A stretch of DNA of 64,000 nucleotides from Acidimicrobiaceae bacterium (GTDB lineage Bacteria > Actinomycetota > Acidimicrobiia > Acidimicrobiales > Ilumatobacteraceae), in the NCBI GenBank assembly GCA_024641005.1, contig JAHEDX010000004.1:1-64000 (forward strand), given 5' to 3'. Within the stretch, counting starts at the first letter, position 1. Each line of letters begins with the position of its first letter. Positions 31,565-40,745 of this stretch are shown here, piece after piece. The notes beneath the pieces were generated by a model. That model was given only the letters and a program-made list of their open reading frames with translations, searched no databases and had not been told where the DNA came from. A program made the translations under genes and the position numbers.

Positions 31565-32709
31565 GCTGTCTCCGGTGCCGTAGCAGTCGCCAACGCGGCG
31601 CCCTCGACCAGGCTGGCCAGCTTCTTGAACACCACGTCGGGATCGACCCGGCCGAGCCCGGCGAAGGTGCCGAACCCGCAGTCGGTCGCGGCGATCACCC
31701 GGGCAGGGCCGACCATGTCGACGAAGGGTCGCAGCAACTGGGCGACCCGTCTGGGGTGATCGACATAGTTGACGGTCGAGGTGATCACGCCCGGGGCGAG
31801 GATCTTGTCGTCGGGGATGTCGGCCTCGGCCCACACTTCCCACTCGTGGCTGTGGCGAGGGTTCGCGGCCTCGAACAGCACTGTCGACGGTCGCGCCCGC
31901 AGCACCGCAGGCAGGATGCGCTCGAGCGCGATGTCGTGGTCGTGCGGACCCTCGTAGTTGCCCCAGCAGAGATGCATCCGCATGCGGGCCGGATCGATCC
32001 GTCGCGTCGCGTGGTTGAGGACGTCGACGTGCAGCTCTGCCCGCGCCACGAACTCGTCGTCGGTGAGGTCCTGGAAGCCGGTGTGGTGGGCCATCGCCAG
32101 GTCGGGGCAGTCGAGTTGCAGCTGGAATCCGGCGTCGACGATGGCCTCGTATTCGACCTGCATAGCGTCGCCGACGGCGGCGACATAGTCGTCGTGGCCC
32201 GCGTAGAAGGCGTTCGGTTGGAATGCCGTCACCAACCCGGGCGAGGCGGCGTTGAGGAACCCGGCCGATGCGCCGGTCGCCTGCATCGCCGCAGTCATTC
32301 GGGCCAGGTCGGCGTGAAGGTCGATTTCGCCGAGGTATCGGATCGGCCCGACGCACGACGGTCGCCGGAACGCCTGCGACCCGCCGTTGGCGGCGGTCAT
32401 CCGGGCGGACAGCTCGGGGTAGGGGGCCAGGTCGAGCGCGGGACGCCGCGGCGTATCACCGTCGAAGCCGCTCAGCCGGTCCTTGATGTAGGTGCTGTAC
32501 GAGATCTTCGACATCTCGCCGTCGGACACGACGTCGATGCCCACGTCGACCTGTCGCTGCACGACATCGGTGACAGCCGACCCGATCACGGCCTCGAACT
32601 CGGCGCCGTCGACCGTGGCACCCGATTCGCGGTCGGTCAGCAATCGTGCAACGGCAGCGGGCCGGGGGAGCGATCCCACATGGGTCGTGCGGATGGCGGC
32701 CTCGGTCAC
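31561..32709 (-). CDS. Cobalamin-independent methionine synthase-like (MetE C-terminal family)
   Basis: A 382-residue protein matching the catalytic C-terminal half of MetE. The zinc site is intact by pattern: HLC in MRMHLCWGN, Glu in VLFEAANPR and the late Cys in AATDCGFGTF. The N-terminal MetE half is absent, as in archaeal-type core proteins. It may transfer a methyl group from a donor to a thiol. Its position beside P450 and dioxygenase genes raises the idea of methyl transfer during aromatic O-demethylation, which is speculation. The GTG at 32709 has AGAGGA six bases upstream. Confidence 0.8.
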   Translation of the reverse strand: MTEAAIRTTHVGSLPRPAAVARLLTDRESGATVDGAEFEAVIGSAVTDVVQRQVDVGIDVVSDGEMSKISYSTYIKDRLSGFDGDTPRRPALDLAPYPELSARMTAANGGSQAFRRPSCVGPIRYLGEIDLHADLARMTAAMQATGASAGFLNAASPGLVTAFQPNAFYAGHDDYVAAVGDAMQVEYEAIVDAGFQLQLDCPDLAMAHHTGFQDLTDDEFVARAELHVDVLNHATRRIDPARMRMHLCWGNYEGPHDHDIALERILPAVLRARPSTVLFEAANPRHSHEWEVWAEADIPDDKILAPGVITSTVNYVDHPRRVAQLLRPFVDMVGPARVIAATDCGFGTFAGLGRVDPDVVFKKLASLVEGAALATATAPETA

Positions 32710-33040
32710 CCTCAATCCTCTCGGTCGATCGATGCGATGGGCCGACGGTAGCCCATCGCCCCGTTTGTCGACCGAAGCCTGCATCTGTTGCTCGCCACCG
32801 GATGGACACCGGCCGACGTCTACCGACCGGCTGCGCCGACGATGCGACTGGCCCGAGGCGATGGTGGCAGCGTTCCGGACCGTTCGGGCGTGAATCTCAG
32901 CAGGTGCGCCGATCGGCTCGAACGAGGGTTGGGTCGGTATCTCGTGTATCCACCCGAGAATCGGAGTCGAACCCGAACGTCTCCCCGTTCCTTGTGGCTC
33001 GCGGGCCCCCGACCCGAGGCGGATTCGATACCGTACGTCG
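32710..33040. other. Intergenic region without a supported gene
   Basis: Between the divergent MetE-like and UPF0303 genes lie 331 bases with only shadow-like frames. It contains a tRNA-like stretch near 32961-32990 that does not fold as a tRNA. Promoters for both neighbours must lie here, but I see no clear boxes or operators. Confidence 0.5.
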
Positions 33041-33532
33041 ATGACCAGCGACGTCGAACGGATCGAGGAACAACAACGTCGGCTGCGACCATCCGCGTTC
33101 GACGCGGACGCCGCCTGGAGGCTCGGAAACGATCTTCGCCGTCGGGCCATCGATCGCGACGTGGCGGTCACCATCGAGGTGCGGATCGCCGGGGAGACGG
33201 TGTTTCTTCATGCAATGCGCGGCACGACACCCGCCAATGCCGATTGGGCTCGCCGTAAACGAAACGTCGTCGAATTGCTCCACCGCCCGTCTTACGCGGT
33301 CGGCCTCGAGTCCGAACGTGACGGCCGATCGATCCTCGAGCTCATGGGGTTGCCGGAACGAGATGTGGCATGTCATGGCGGCAGTTTCCCGATCGCAGTG
33401 GATGGCATCGGATGCGTCGGCGTGGTGACTGTTTCGGGTCTGCCCCAGCGTGCGGACCATGATCTGGTCGTCGAGGCGCTTGCGCATCTGTGCGGGGTCG
33501 ATCTCGCCGAAGTGTGTCTGGACGCGCGGTAG
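33041..33532 (+). CDS. UPF0303 family (heme-degrading-domain-like) protein
   Basis: A 163-residue protein of the UPF0303/DUF336 type. The segment DAAWRLGNDLRRRAIDRDVAVTIEV and the later NVVELLHRPSYAVGLE match the family, while the second half (HGGSFPIAVDGIGCVGVVTVSGLPQRADHD) is the typical Gly-rich strand that ends in an ASG or VSGLPQ-x-DH motif. Members have been called heme-binding or heme-degrading-like, but the function is not established. The gene is isolated, converging on the sensor kinase with about 217 bases between stops. Confidence 0.83.
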   Translation: MTSDVERIEEQQRRLRPSAFDADAAWRLGNDLRRRAIDRDVAVTIEVRIAGETVFLHAMRGTTPANADWARRKRNVVELLHRPSYAVGLESERDGRSILELMGLPERDVACHGGSFPIAVDGIGCVGVVTVSGLPQRADHDLVVEALAHLCGVDLAEVCLDAR

Positions 33533-33749
33533 GCCCACACGCCGAGGATGCGTCCCCCGAGTTCAGCCTGGTCGAATACCGATTGCAGATCCCACGGCTG
33601 CCCCAGAGTCTGTCGGAGCCAACCCAGCAGCAGCTAGGGGACATGGTGGGACCTCGTCGGGAGAGGACAGAACAGGCGCATGCGAGGTCGTCAACCTGGA
33701 TTCCGGGTTCGCGTCCGCAACGCCCTGGAACGGCACCGGCCCAGGTCGA

Positions 33750-35144
33750 TCAGCGGTGGGTTGGGAGCCGCACGGTCGCCGTGGTCGACCCGGGCACCGA
33801 GTCGAACGAGATCGTTCCACCGTGGCGCTCGACCACGATCCGCCGTGAGATGTCGAGGCCGAGCCCGGTGCCGCTCCCGACGTCCTTGGTCGTGAAGAAC
33901 GGCTCGAACACTCGCAGCTGCACATCGGGGTCGATCCCCGGCCCGCTGTCGGTGATGTCGATGACGACCTCGTCCCCGTCGAGCGATGTCGCGAGCCGGA
34001 GCGTTCCGTCGCCATCCATGGCATCGAGCGCATTGTCGATCAGGTTGGTCCAGACCTGGTTGAGTTCGGCCGCGTAGACCTCGATCTGAGGGACCGTGTC
34101 GTCATAGGCGCGCACCACCTCGATGCCGGCGAGCTTCGGGGCCAACATGGTGAGCGTGCTCTCGATGCCGGCCGGGACGTCGACGCACTGCAGCGACGCG
34201 CGGTCCATCTGCGAGTAGGTCTTGACATCCTGCACGAGGTGGGAGATCCGATTGGTCGTCTCGGTCAATTCCTCGAGCAGCCCGGCGACGCCGACGGTGC
34301 TCGAAATCCATTGCAGCGACGGGCCCAGGCCGTCGGCGCCGACGACCGCCTCCACGCTCGCGAACCACGCCTCGTCGACACCCTTGGTGGCGAGCAGCGG
34401 TGCCATCTGCCAGGCGAACTCGATCCCGTGGTCATCCATCCACTCGCCGATCATCTCTTCGCGATCGGCGGTCTCGAGCGCACTGCCGATGGCGCTCGGG
34501 CGCTGCTGGAGCTCGGCGCGGATTCGGTCGACTTCGAGGAACGCCTGGGCGTCGACGCCGTGCTGGGCAAGACGGACGAGGGACTGGAGCATGTAGTCGC
34601 TCGTGCTGCGGAGTGAGTCGACGGCGCGCAGCGATGCCGATGCCGGATTGTTGATCTCGTGCGCGAGACCGGCCGCCAGCTTGCCGAGCGCCACCAACGA
34701 CTCGCGTTGGCGCGCCGTGGCATCGACCCTGCGAACGGTCTGGTAGACCGCGTCGAGGAGGTGTTTGCCGATCGGCAGCCATTTCTGGACGAATGCTCCG
34801 AGGTCCGTGGACGGGATCACGTAGCAGCGTCCCGACGTGACTGCGCGCCCGGTCACCAGGAACACGGCGTGTTCATCGGCGCTTCCCCATGCGGCGTGGC
34901 CGCCTGCCCATTGACCCGGCACCGTCATGGTCAACATCACGGTCGCCTCGCGTCCGAGTTGCTGGGTGAGTTCGATCTCGCCGTCGAGCAGCATCCACAG
35001 GTGGTCAGCCGGTTGCCCTTCGTGGAACAGCTCGTCGCCGGGCGTGAACTCGTGCGTGATTCCGATCGAGGCGAAGTCGGCGAGTTGCTCGTCGGTGAGC
35101 GCGTTCGTGAGGCTGGCGTGCTTCAGGTCGTCGATCAGCGTCAT
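33750..35144 (-). CDS. Sensor histidine kinase with N-terminal cyclic-nucleotide-binding domain
   Basis: A 464-residue cytosolic kinase with no membrane helix. Residues 1-130 are a CNB-like sensor (FTPGDELFHEGQPADHLW and WMLLDGEIEL). The H-box LAAGLAHEINN gives the phospho-accepting His162. The catalytic domain shows the N-box (NLIDNALDAMDG), G1 (DSGPGID) and G2 (GTGLGLDIS). It therefore senses an internal signal, possibly a cyclic nucleotide, rather than an external one. The start overlaps the stop of the receiver-reductase gene by four bases, so the two are a dedicated pair. Confidence 0.88.
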   Translation of the reverse strand: MTLIDDLKHASLTNALTDEQLADFASIGITHEFTPGDELFHEGQPADHLWMLLDGEIELTQQLGREATVMLTMTVPGQWAGGHAAWGSADEHAVFLVTGRAVTSGRCYVIPSTDLGAFVQKWLPIGKHLLDAVYQTVRRVDATARQRESLVALGKLAAGLAHEINNPASASLRAVDSLRSTSDYMLQSLVRLAQHGVDAQAFLEVDRIRAELQQRPSAIGSALETADREEMIGEWMDDHGIEFAWQMAPLLATKGVDEAWFASVEAVVGADGLGPSLQWISSTVGVAGLLEELTETTNRISHLVQDVKTYSQMDRASLQCVDVPAGIESTLTMLAPKLAGIEVVRAYDDTVPQIEVYAAELNQVWTNLIDNALDAMDGDGTLRLATSLDGDEVVIDITDSGPGIDPDVQLRVFEPFFTTKDVGSGTGLGLDISRRIVVERHGGTISFDSVPGSTTATVRLPTHR

Positions 35145-36802
35145 ACGGTCTCCAGGTAGAGGTGCACGTTGCTGACCGAGCTCGATCCCTCACCGACGGC
35201 CGAGGCCACCCGTTTCATCGATGTGCGGCGCACGTCGCCGGCGGCGAACACACCGGGAACGCTGGTCTCGAGCAGGAATGGCGCCCGTTCGAGGGGCCAG
35301 CGCACAGCGTCGCCATCGAGCGCCGCGACGTCGGGTCCGGTCAGCACGAAGCCATGTTCGTCCCGAGCGACGTTGTCGCCCAGCCAGTCGGTCCGGGGGA
35401 GTGCCCCGATGAACGCGTACAGCCAGTTGGCCTCGACGGTTTCCTCGGCCCCGGTTGCACGGTCGACGAGGGTGAGCCATTCGAGATGGTCGGCGCCGCC
35501 TCCGCGCACCACCTCGGTCTGGAGCCGTACGTCGATGTTGCCGCTGGCCTCGATCCGCTCGACGAGGTAGTGCGACATCGATGCGGCCAGCGAGTCACCC
35601 CGGACCACCATCACGACGCGGCGTGCGAACTGCGCGATGTGGAGTGCCGCCTGGCCGGCCGAGTTCGCGGCGCCGACGATGTACACGTCGTCACCCTCTG
35701 TCGACCGGGCTTCGCTTGCCGACGCACCGTAGAAGACGCCTCTGCCGGTGAAGTCGGCGAGCCCGTCGGCGGCCAGTAGCCGGTAGGAGACACCGGTCGC
35801 CACCACGACGGCGCCGGCCTCGACCTCGGTGCCGTCGTCGAAGCGAACGGCATGGATCGAGCCGCGCTGTTCGAGCCCTTCGACGGTGCGTGCGAGAACC
35901 ATCTCGGCGCCGAGCCGTCGGGCCTGTGTGGTGGCGCGGTGTGACAGGTCCGAACCGCTGAGCCCGTTCGGGAACCCCAGGTAGTTCTCGATCCGAGCGC
36001 TCTGGCCGGCCTGTCCCCCGGGCGCGTCACGCTCGATGATCGCGACGCTGAGGCCCTCGGATGCTGCATAGACGGCGGCGGCCAGGCCGGCCGGCCCGGC
36101 GCCGACGACGACGAGGTCGTACAGCTTCGACTCGGTGCTCGTTCGAAGTCCGAGCGCGTCTGCGAGCTCGGAGGTGCTCGCTCCGTGCAGGACGGTTCCG
36201 TCGGGCAGCAGGACGAGCGGGAGCGAGTCGGTGGTGGCTTCGAACAAGGTGTGCAGGCGTTGCGCCTCGGGGTCGCGCTCGAGTTCGAGCCATTGGTAGT
36301 GCACATGGTTGCGGGCGAGGAACATCCGCGTGTCGTAGCTGTGGTCCGACCAACGGTTGCCGACCACACGGACGCCGTCGAAGCGGTGCTGGTTGGCTTG
36401 CTCCCAGTCGGCGAGGAGATCGTCGAGAACGGGATACAACCGCTCGTCGGGGGGCGACCACGGCTTGAGCAGATAGTGGTCGAGTCCGATCTCGTTGATC
36501 GCCTTGATCGCCACGTCGGTGTCGGCGTACGCGGTCAGTAGGACGCGCTTGGCGCCCGGGACGACGGGTCGCGAATGCTCGAGCAGCTCGATGCCGGTCA
36601 TCCCGGGCATGCGATGATCCGACACGATCAGCGCGACCTGCAGGTCGCGTCGGGCGAGCTCTTCGAGGGATTCGAGCGCCTCGGCGCCCGAGGTCGCGCG
36701 GACGATGCGGTAGCGATCGGCATACCGGCTGCGCAGGTCGCGTGTGATGGCCTGCGAGACCGACATGTCGTCGTCGACCGTCAGGATGATCGGTTTGGCC
36801 AT
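35141..36802 (-). CDS. Response regulator receiver fused to thioredoxin-reductase-like flavoprotein
   Basis: A 553-residue fusion. Residues 1-135 are a receiver (acidic DDD at 10-12, phospho-Asp62 in VSDHRMPG, Lys in YLLKPW). A thioredoxin-like linker follows. Residues 240-553 are a pyridine-nucleotide disulphide-oxidoreductase fold with two Rossmann loops (VVGAGPAGLAAAVYA and YIVGAANSAGQAA). The redox CxxC of thioredoxin reductase is missing: GVFYGASASEARS stands in its place. The FAD/NADPH parts appear intact, so it may pass electrons to another acceptor, or phosphorylation may gate a flavin switch. This architecture is known but poorly characterised; it pairs with the CNB kinase. Confidence 0.87.
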   Translation of the reverse strand: MAKPIILTVDDDMSVSQAITRDLRSRYADRYRIVRATSGAEALESLEELARRDLQVALIVSDHRMPGMTGIELLEHSRPVVPGAKRVLLTAYADTDVAIKAINEIGLDHYLLKPWSPPDERLYPVLDDLLADWEQANQHRFDGVRVVGNRWSDHSYDTRMFLARNHVHYQWLELERDPEAQRLHTLFEATTDSLPLVLLPDGTVLHGASTSELADALGLRTSTESKLYDLVVVGAGPAGLAAAVYAASEGLSVAIIERDAPGGQAGQSARIENYLGFPNGLSGSDLSHRATTQARRLGAEMVLARTVEGLEQRGSIHAVRFDDGTEVEAGAVVVATGVSYRLLAADGLADFTGRGVFYGASASEARSTEGDDVYIVGAANSAGQAALHIAQFARRVVMVVRGDSLAASMSHYLVERIEASGNIDVRLQTEVVRGGGADHLEWLTLVDRATGAEETVEANWLYAFIGALPRTDWLGDNVARDEHGFVLTGPDVAALDGDAVRWPLERAPFLLETSVPGVFAAGDVRRTSMKRVASAVGEGSSSVSNVHLYLETV

Positions 36803-37520
36803 CGTCGTTCCCCGTTCGGCATTCGTTGTTCCCCATGCAGCCTCCGCCAGGGGTGCCGCGGGCTCGAACGTTAGCGTTCGAGCCACGCGATGCCTGGACC
36901 GGGGGCATCGAGTCGAGCGCCACCGATCCGGCGTGGTGTTGAACGTCGCAGCGCTCTACCCCGTTCCGGTCGACCAGCAGGGTCGCCTCCAGCGAGTCAT
37001 TCGGCCCCGCGCCTGTCGGCGACACGCTGTGGCCGATCGGCGTGGCGCGATGTCATGGCGACCAGTTGGAGCTGTGGACATGACCGGTCCGGTGTGGCGC
37101 GCCTGACCGTCGATCAGGATGAGGATCGTGTGGGCGTCGCGACGTGGTCGCCGTGTCGTCGATTCGGATCGAGTCGCGGGCGTCGGCGTCGTGCCGGTGT
37201 TCGTGTCGGTGTTCGTGTCGGTGTTCGTATCGATGGTGTGTATGGCGGATGTCCTGTGTCTGGGGCCGTGGACCGTTCGAGCCATCAGCGACCGTACGGA
37301 GACGCCTCGCTTCCGAGCAGTTCAGAAGCTGAACTCACCCGGTGCCAGGAATGGACCGGCGACGGAGGGTGCACGAGCCCGATCGAGTGTTGGCGACGCT
37401 TGTCGAACGTCTCGACCGCGTCTGAACGAGCGACCTTCGGCCCTGGCGTCGCGATGGGCATCGCGCGCACATCTGGTGTCGACACCGTCGGCCGTCACCT
37501 CGGCATGGCGGTCTGGACCC
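36803..37520. other. Intergenic region before the WS/DGAT gene
   Basis: About 720 bases separate the divergent reductase and acyltransferase genes. An open frame continues upstream of the acyltransferase but is Arg- and Ser-rich with no homology pattern, so I treat it as non-coding. It includes a short tandem repeat at 37197-37232. I see no promoter or operator I can name. Confidence 0.55.
37197..37232 (+). repeat. Three 12-bp tandem repeats
   Basis: GTGTTCGTGTCG occurs at 37197-37208, 37209-37220 and, with one change, 37221-37232. It lies in non-coding DNA about 290 bases upstream of the acyltransferase start. The unit is a single low-complexity motif, so its role may be simple slippage. 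Confidence 0.85.
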
Positions 37521-38888
37521 ATGCAGCAGCTCACACCACTCGACGCCGCGAACCTCTTCATGGAGACCTCCACCTCGTACTGGCACGTCGCGACCCTGAT
37601 CGTCTTCGACGGTAGGGCGTCCGACGGGGCGACGCTCGAGCGGATGAAGGAGCGATACCGGGAGCGGCTCCCGTTGCTCGCTCCGATGCGCCGCAAGCTC
37701 GTCGACGTGCCGCTCCGGCTCGACTACCCGTACTGGGCGGACGACCCCGACCTGGATCTCGACGAGCACGTCCGGCACGTCTCGCTGCCACCGCCCGGCG
37801 ACGACGAGCAGCTTGCTGTGCTCGTGGCCGAGCTCACCGCCCGCCCGCTCGATCGGAGTCGCCCTCTGTGGGAGCTGTACGTGATCGACGGGCTGCCCGA
37901 CGGCCGGGTCGCCCATCTCACCTTGTGCCATCACGCCACCGCGGACGGCGTGGCGTTCGTCCGGATGCTGATGAATCTGCTCGATCACGACGCCGACGGC
38001 GGCCACGACCCGATCCCGGAGCCCACCACTGAGGTCGCCCCGTCCAGGGTCCAGATGCTCGGCCACGCCCTCACGACGATCGCCTCTCAGCCGCTGCGCC
38101 AAGGTCGGGTCGCGGCGAGGATGCTCTCGGCGCTGCCCAGGATGGCGGGCACGATCCAGTACGCGTCGCTTCGGGAGGCGCCGCCGACCCGGTTCAACGA
38201 GAAGATCGGGCCGCACCGGGCGGTCGCGTTCACATCGATTCCGCTCGACGACGTGCGTGCCGTGAAGAACTCGGCCGGGGTGACCCTCAACGACGTCGTG
38301 CTCGCCATCTGCTCCGGCGCGATCCGTGCCTACCTCGAACGGATCGACGGGCTCCCCGACGATTCGCTCCGGGCCATGATCCCGGTGAGCGTCCGCACCG
38401 ACGAGGAGCCCGACGTGTACGGCAACCAGGTGTCGGCCGCCATCGCGTCGCTGCACACCGACGTGGACGACCCGATCGAACGGCTCGAACTGATCGGCAA
38501 GAGCATGGAGGTCGCCAAGCAGACCGCCACCGCGATCCCCGGCAAGGTGCTGGGTGAACTCGAGACGCTGGTCCCGTCATTGGTTGCCGAGTCGGCCGTT
38601 CGTTTGGTCGGGCACGTCCGGCCGTTCAACGTCGTGGTCTCCAACGTGCCAGGGCCGCGGATCCCGCTCTACGCGGGCGGCGCTGAGATGCTCCACTACT
38701 ACCCGTTCGCCCCGATCGTCGACGGTCTCGGTCTGAACATCAGTCTGTTCTCGTACGCCGGGCAGATCGAGTTCGGCCTCAACGCCTGCCGCGACCTGGT
38801 CCCCGACGTCCAGGTCCTGTGCACCATGCTCCACGAGTCCTTCGACGAGCTCCGCGCCGCTGCCGGCGTGACTGGTCGACCATGTTGA
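37521..38888 (+). CDS. Wax ester synthase / diacylglycerol acyltransferase (WS/DGAT)
   Basis: A 455-residue member of the WS/DGAT family, which makes wax esters or triacylglycerol from acyl-CoA. The catalytic motif HHATADG (His137, His138, Asp142) is the HHxxxDG signature. Other family blocks present are PLDRSRPLWELYVIDGL, TLNDVVLAICSGA, and the C-terminal NVPGPRIPLYAGGAEML. Storage lipid synthesis is likely, as in most actinobacteria with this family. The start ATG at 37521 fits the usual N-terminus (PLDAANLFMET); no obvious ribosome binding site precedes it. A 34-codon frame begins at its stop. Confidence 0.9.
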   Translation: MQQLTPLDAANLFMETSTSYWHVATLIVFDGRASDGATLERMKERYRERLPLLAPMRRKLVDVPLRLDYPYWADDPDLDLDEHVRHVSLPPPGDDEQLAVLVAELTARPLDRSRPLWELYVIDGLPDGRVAHLTLCHHATADGVAFVRMLMNLLDHDADGGHDPIPEPTTEVAPSRVQMLGHALTTIASQPLRQGRVAARMLSALPRMAGTIQYASLREAPPTRFNEKIGPHRAVAFTSIPLDDVRAVKNSAGVTLNDVVLAICSGAIRAYLERIDGLPDDSLRAMIPVSVRTDEEPDVYGNQVSAAIASLHTDVDDPIERLELIGKSMEVAKQTATAIPGKVLGELETLVPSLVAESAVRLVGHVRPFNVVVSNVPGPRIPLYAGGAEMLHYYPFAPIVDGLGLNISLFSYAGQIEFGLNACRDLVPDVQVLCTMLHESFDELRAAAGVTGRPC

Positions 38889-38986
38889 CGCCCGACGAGA
38901 TCTCGGACGTCACCAGACGACTCGAGTCGATGGTCGGCGAGCAGGCGACCGACTGGGCGCTCCACGGCAGTTCGCCAGTCGGCTGA
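38882..38986 (+). CDS. Tiny ORF overlapping the WS/DGAT stop
   Basis: The ATG at 38882 overlaps the TGA of the acyltransferase gene and opens 34 codons (MLTPDEISDVTRRLESM...), predicted as one amphipathic helix with balanced charges. The composition is more protein-like than the surrounding non-coding frames, and overlap suggests re-initiation. It could equally be the N-terminal stub of a lost gene. I have no family for it. Confidence 0.3.
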   Translation: MLTPDEISDVTRRLESMVGEQATDWALHGSSPVG

Positions 38987-39224
38987 CGCTCCGGCCCCGG
39001 TGGCCGCGAACGCGTCGTCGGTCGGCCGACCCGTTCTCCCGGTCCGGTCGGTCCATCACATGGCTGTCGGCACCGACGACGGGTTGTCCCGATATCTCAT
39101 CGCTCGAGCGAAGTCGGCCGCGATCCTGATCGACCCGTGGAACGCACCTGCTCGTCGGCCAGACGGGTTCAGATCTTGCACGCTGCTTCACCCGGGTGTC
39201 TGATGGAGGTAGAGAGAGTGCGTC

Positions 39225-40646
39225 ATGCGCCGTGAAGTTGCGTGGGTTCTTCTTGCGGCCGTTGTAGCCGCGTGTGGTGACTCCGACGATCCCGGCTCGA
39301 CGTCCGGTATCACTTCGTCGTCAGTGACCAGTTCGACGTTCGCGGAGCCGTCGACGACCTCGACCCGGGCGGTGGCACCTGACGCGACGAATCCACCGAC
39401 GACTTCGACCCCCGACACCGGCGTCGTCGAGTCGACCGTCTCGACACCCGAGGGTGCGGTCACGCTCGGCGCACCAGACCCGGCGTTGCTGTCTGCGTTG
39501 CCATCCGATGCGATCGACTGGACGGCGGTCGGGCCGGGCTGGCTGCTGATCGACCATCCGATGGGTCACGGTGGCCCGTTCGTCGAGCCGACCACGCTCG
39601 ATCAGCGCGGGCTCTATCTGGTCGCACCCGACGACACCGTGTACGGGGTGTCGGCCCTCCCGAGCGACGGGAGCCGGATCGTCGCAGTGTCGAACGACGG
39701 TCGCCAGGTCCTCCTCGAGTCGAACGACCAGGCCTGCGCCGATGGCTGCAGCTGCCCCGACGATGCCGCGGTGATGTCGCAGGCGTACGGGTTGGTACTG
39801 CTCGACCTGACGACGACTGGCATGCAACCGGTGATCGATCCCGTCCCGGTGTCGGTATGTCGACCCGGCGTGTTCCGACGCGAGGCGGAGTTCACGGCGA
39901 ACGGTCGAGGGATCTGGGTGTCGGAGACCTGGTACACCGACGACTCCCGACCGATGAACGTTCGCCTCAGCAGGGTCGAGCTCATCACAGGAGCCTGGGT
40001 CACGATCATCGATGAACCCGTTGCGATCGATGAGACGGCAGCTCCCAGCAGCTGGTCGATCAGCGTCGTCGAGTTGGTCGACGGCCGGATCGTCACCACG
40101 ACAGATGACGGTGCCTGGCTGCGCGAGGCCGACGGGGCGGCGATCCGCGAGCTCGACACCCCGGGTACGAGCTGTACTCTCGACCGTGCGTGGGGCGCGG
40201 ACGATGTCGTCGCTCGCTGCATGGTGCCGGTCGGTGAGTTCCCTGCACCACCCGAGGTCCCGACCGATCAGTGCCGTACCAGCGGTCTGTGGTCGATCCC
40301 GCTCGACGGCTCTGTGGCGCGACCGCTCGCGATCCCGTTCGATGATCGCGGCTACCTCCAATGTTGGGCCGGGTATGCGACGGCGGAACAGATCGGCGAC
40401 GAGCTTGCGGTCCAAGTCGGTGGGGACGGCTGCTCGGACGATGTCGTCCTGTTCTCCGCCGAGGGGGTTGTCACCCGATGGGTGCCCGACTTCGAGGGGT
40501 CGTGCACCGAGAGTCTCTTCGGCGTCCGTAACGGAGCGTGGCTGATCGGTGCGTGGCCAGAGGACGGTGCTGGATTCGTCTACGAGGTCACCGGCGACGG
40601 TGTGACGAGGCTCGAGTTGCCGTCGGGTCAGATCATCGTGCTCTGA
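39225..40646 (+). CDS. Large exported lipoprotein with WD-like or beta-propeller-type repeats
   Basis: A 473-residue lipoprotein. The lipobox is VVAAC (Cys17), followed by a Ser/Thr/Pro linker (about 20-75). The mature part has repeated strands of the kind seen in beta-propellers (VYGVSALPSDGSRIVAVSNDG, VVELVDGRIVTTTDDG, WSIPLDGSVARPLAIPFDD), with several Cys pairs. A propeller is my guess from the strand periodicity. The ATG at 39225 has GGAGGT upstream, somewhat far. The substrate or partner is unknown; position beside no obvious operon argues for a stand-alone cell-surface role. Confidence 0.68.
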   Translation: MRREVAWVLLAAVVAACGDSDDPGSTSGITSSSVTSSTFAEPSTTSTRAVAPDATNPPTTSTPDTGVVESTVSTPEGAVTLGAPDPALLSALPSDAIDWTAVGPGWLLIDHPMGHGGPFVEPTTLDQRGLYLVAPDDTVYGVSALPSDGSRIVAVSNDGRQVLLESNDQACADGCSCPDDAAVMSQAYGLVLLDLTTTGMQPVIDPVPVSVCRPGVFRREAEFTANGRGIWVSETWYTDDSRPMNVRLSRVELITGAWVTIIDEPVAIDETAAPSSWSISVVELVDGRIVTTTDDGAWLREADGAAIRELDTPGTSCTLDRAWGADDVVARCMVPVGEFPAPPEVPTDQCRTSGLWSIPLDGSVARPLAIPFDDRGYLQCWAGYATAEQIGDELAVQVGGDGCSDDVVLFSAEGVVTRWVPDFEGSCTESLFGVRNGAWLIGAWPEDGAGFVYEVTGDGVTRLELPSGQIIVL

Positions 40647-40701
40647 TCGATGCCAGTCGACGAGGCACGCGTCGGGGTGCGAATGCGCGATCGCCGATCT
40701 C

Positions 40702-40731
40702 CCACCGGTGCCGATCGGTGAGCGCCGGTGG
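40702..40731. terminator. Hairpin between convergent genes
   Basis: CCACCGGTGC (40702-40711) pairs with GCGCCGGTGG (40722-40731), allowing one G-U pair, around a ten-base loop. It lies in the 99-base gap between the lipoprotein stop and the stop of the small membrane protein gene, so a shared terminator is likely. Confidence 0.5.
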
Positions 40732-40745
40732 CCGACCGGGCGTTG

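Noticed and set aside
32950-33010. tRNA-like segment on the minus strand with GGGTTCGACTCC
   Set aside because: The T-loop-like motif is present, but the arms around it pair at only two of five positions, and no acceptor or anticodon stem can be formed at the required distance.
37119-37520. N-terminal extension of the WS/DGAT frame
   Set aside because: The 134 codons are Ser/Arg-rich and contain a tandem repeat; family members begin at the PLDAANLFMET segment, matching the ATG at 37521.
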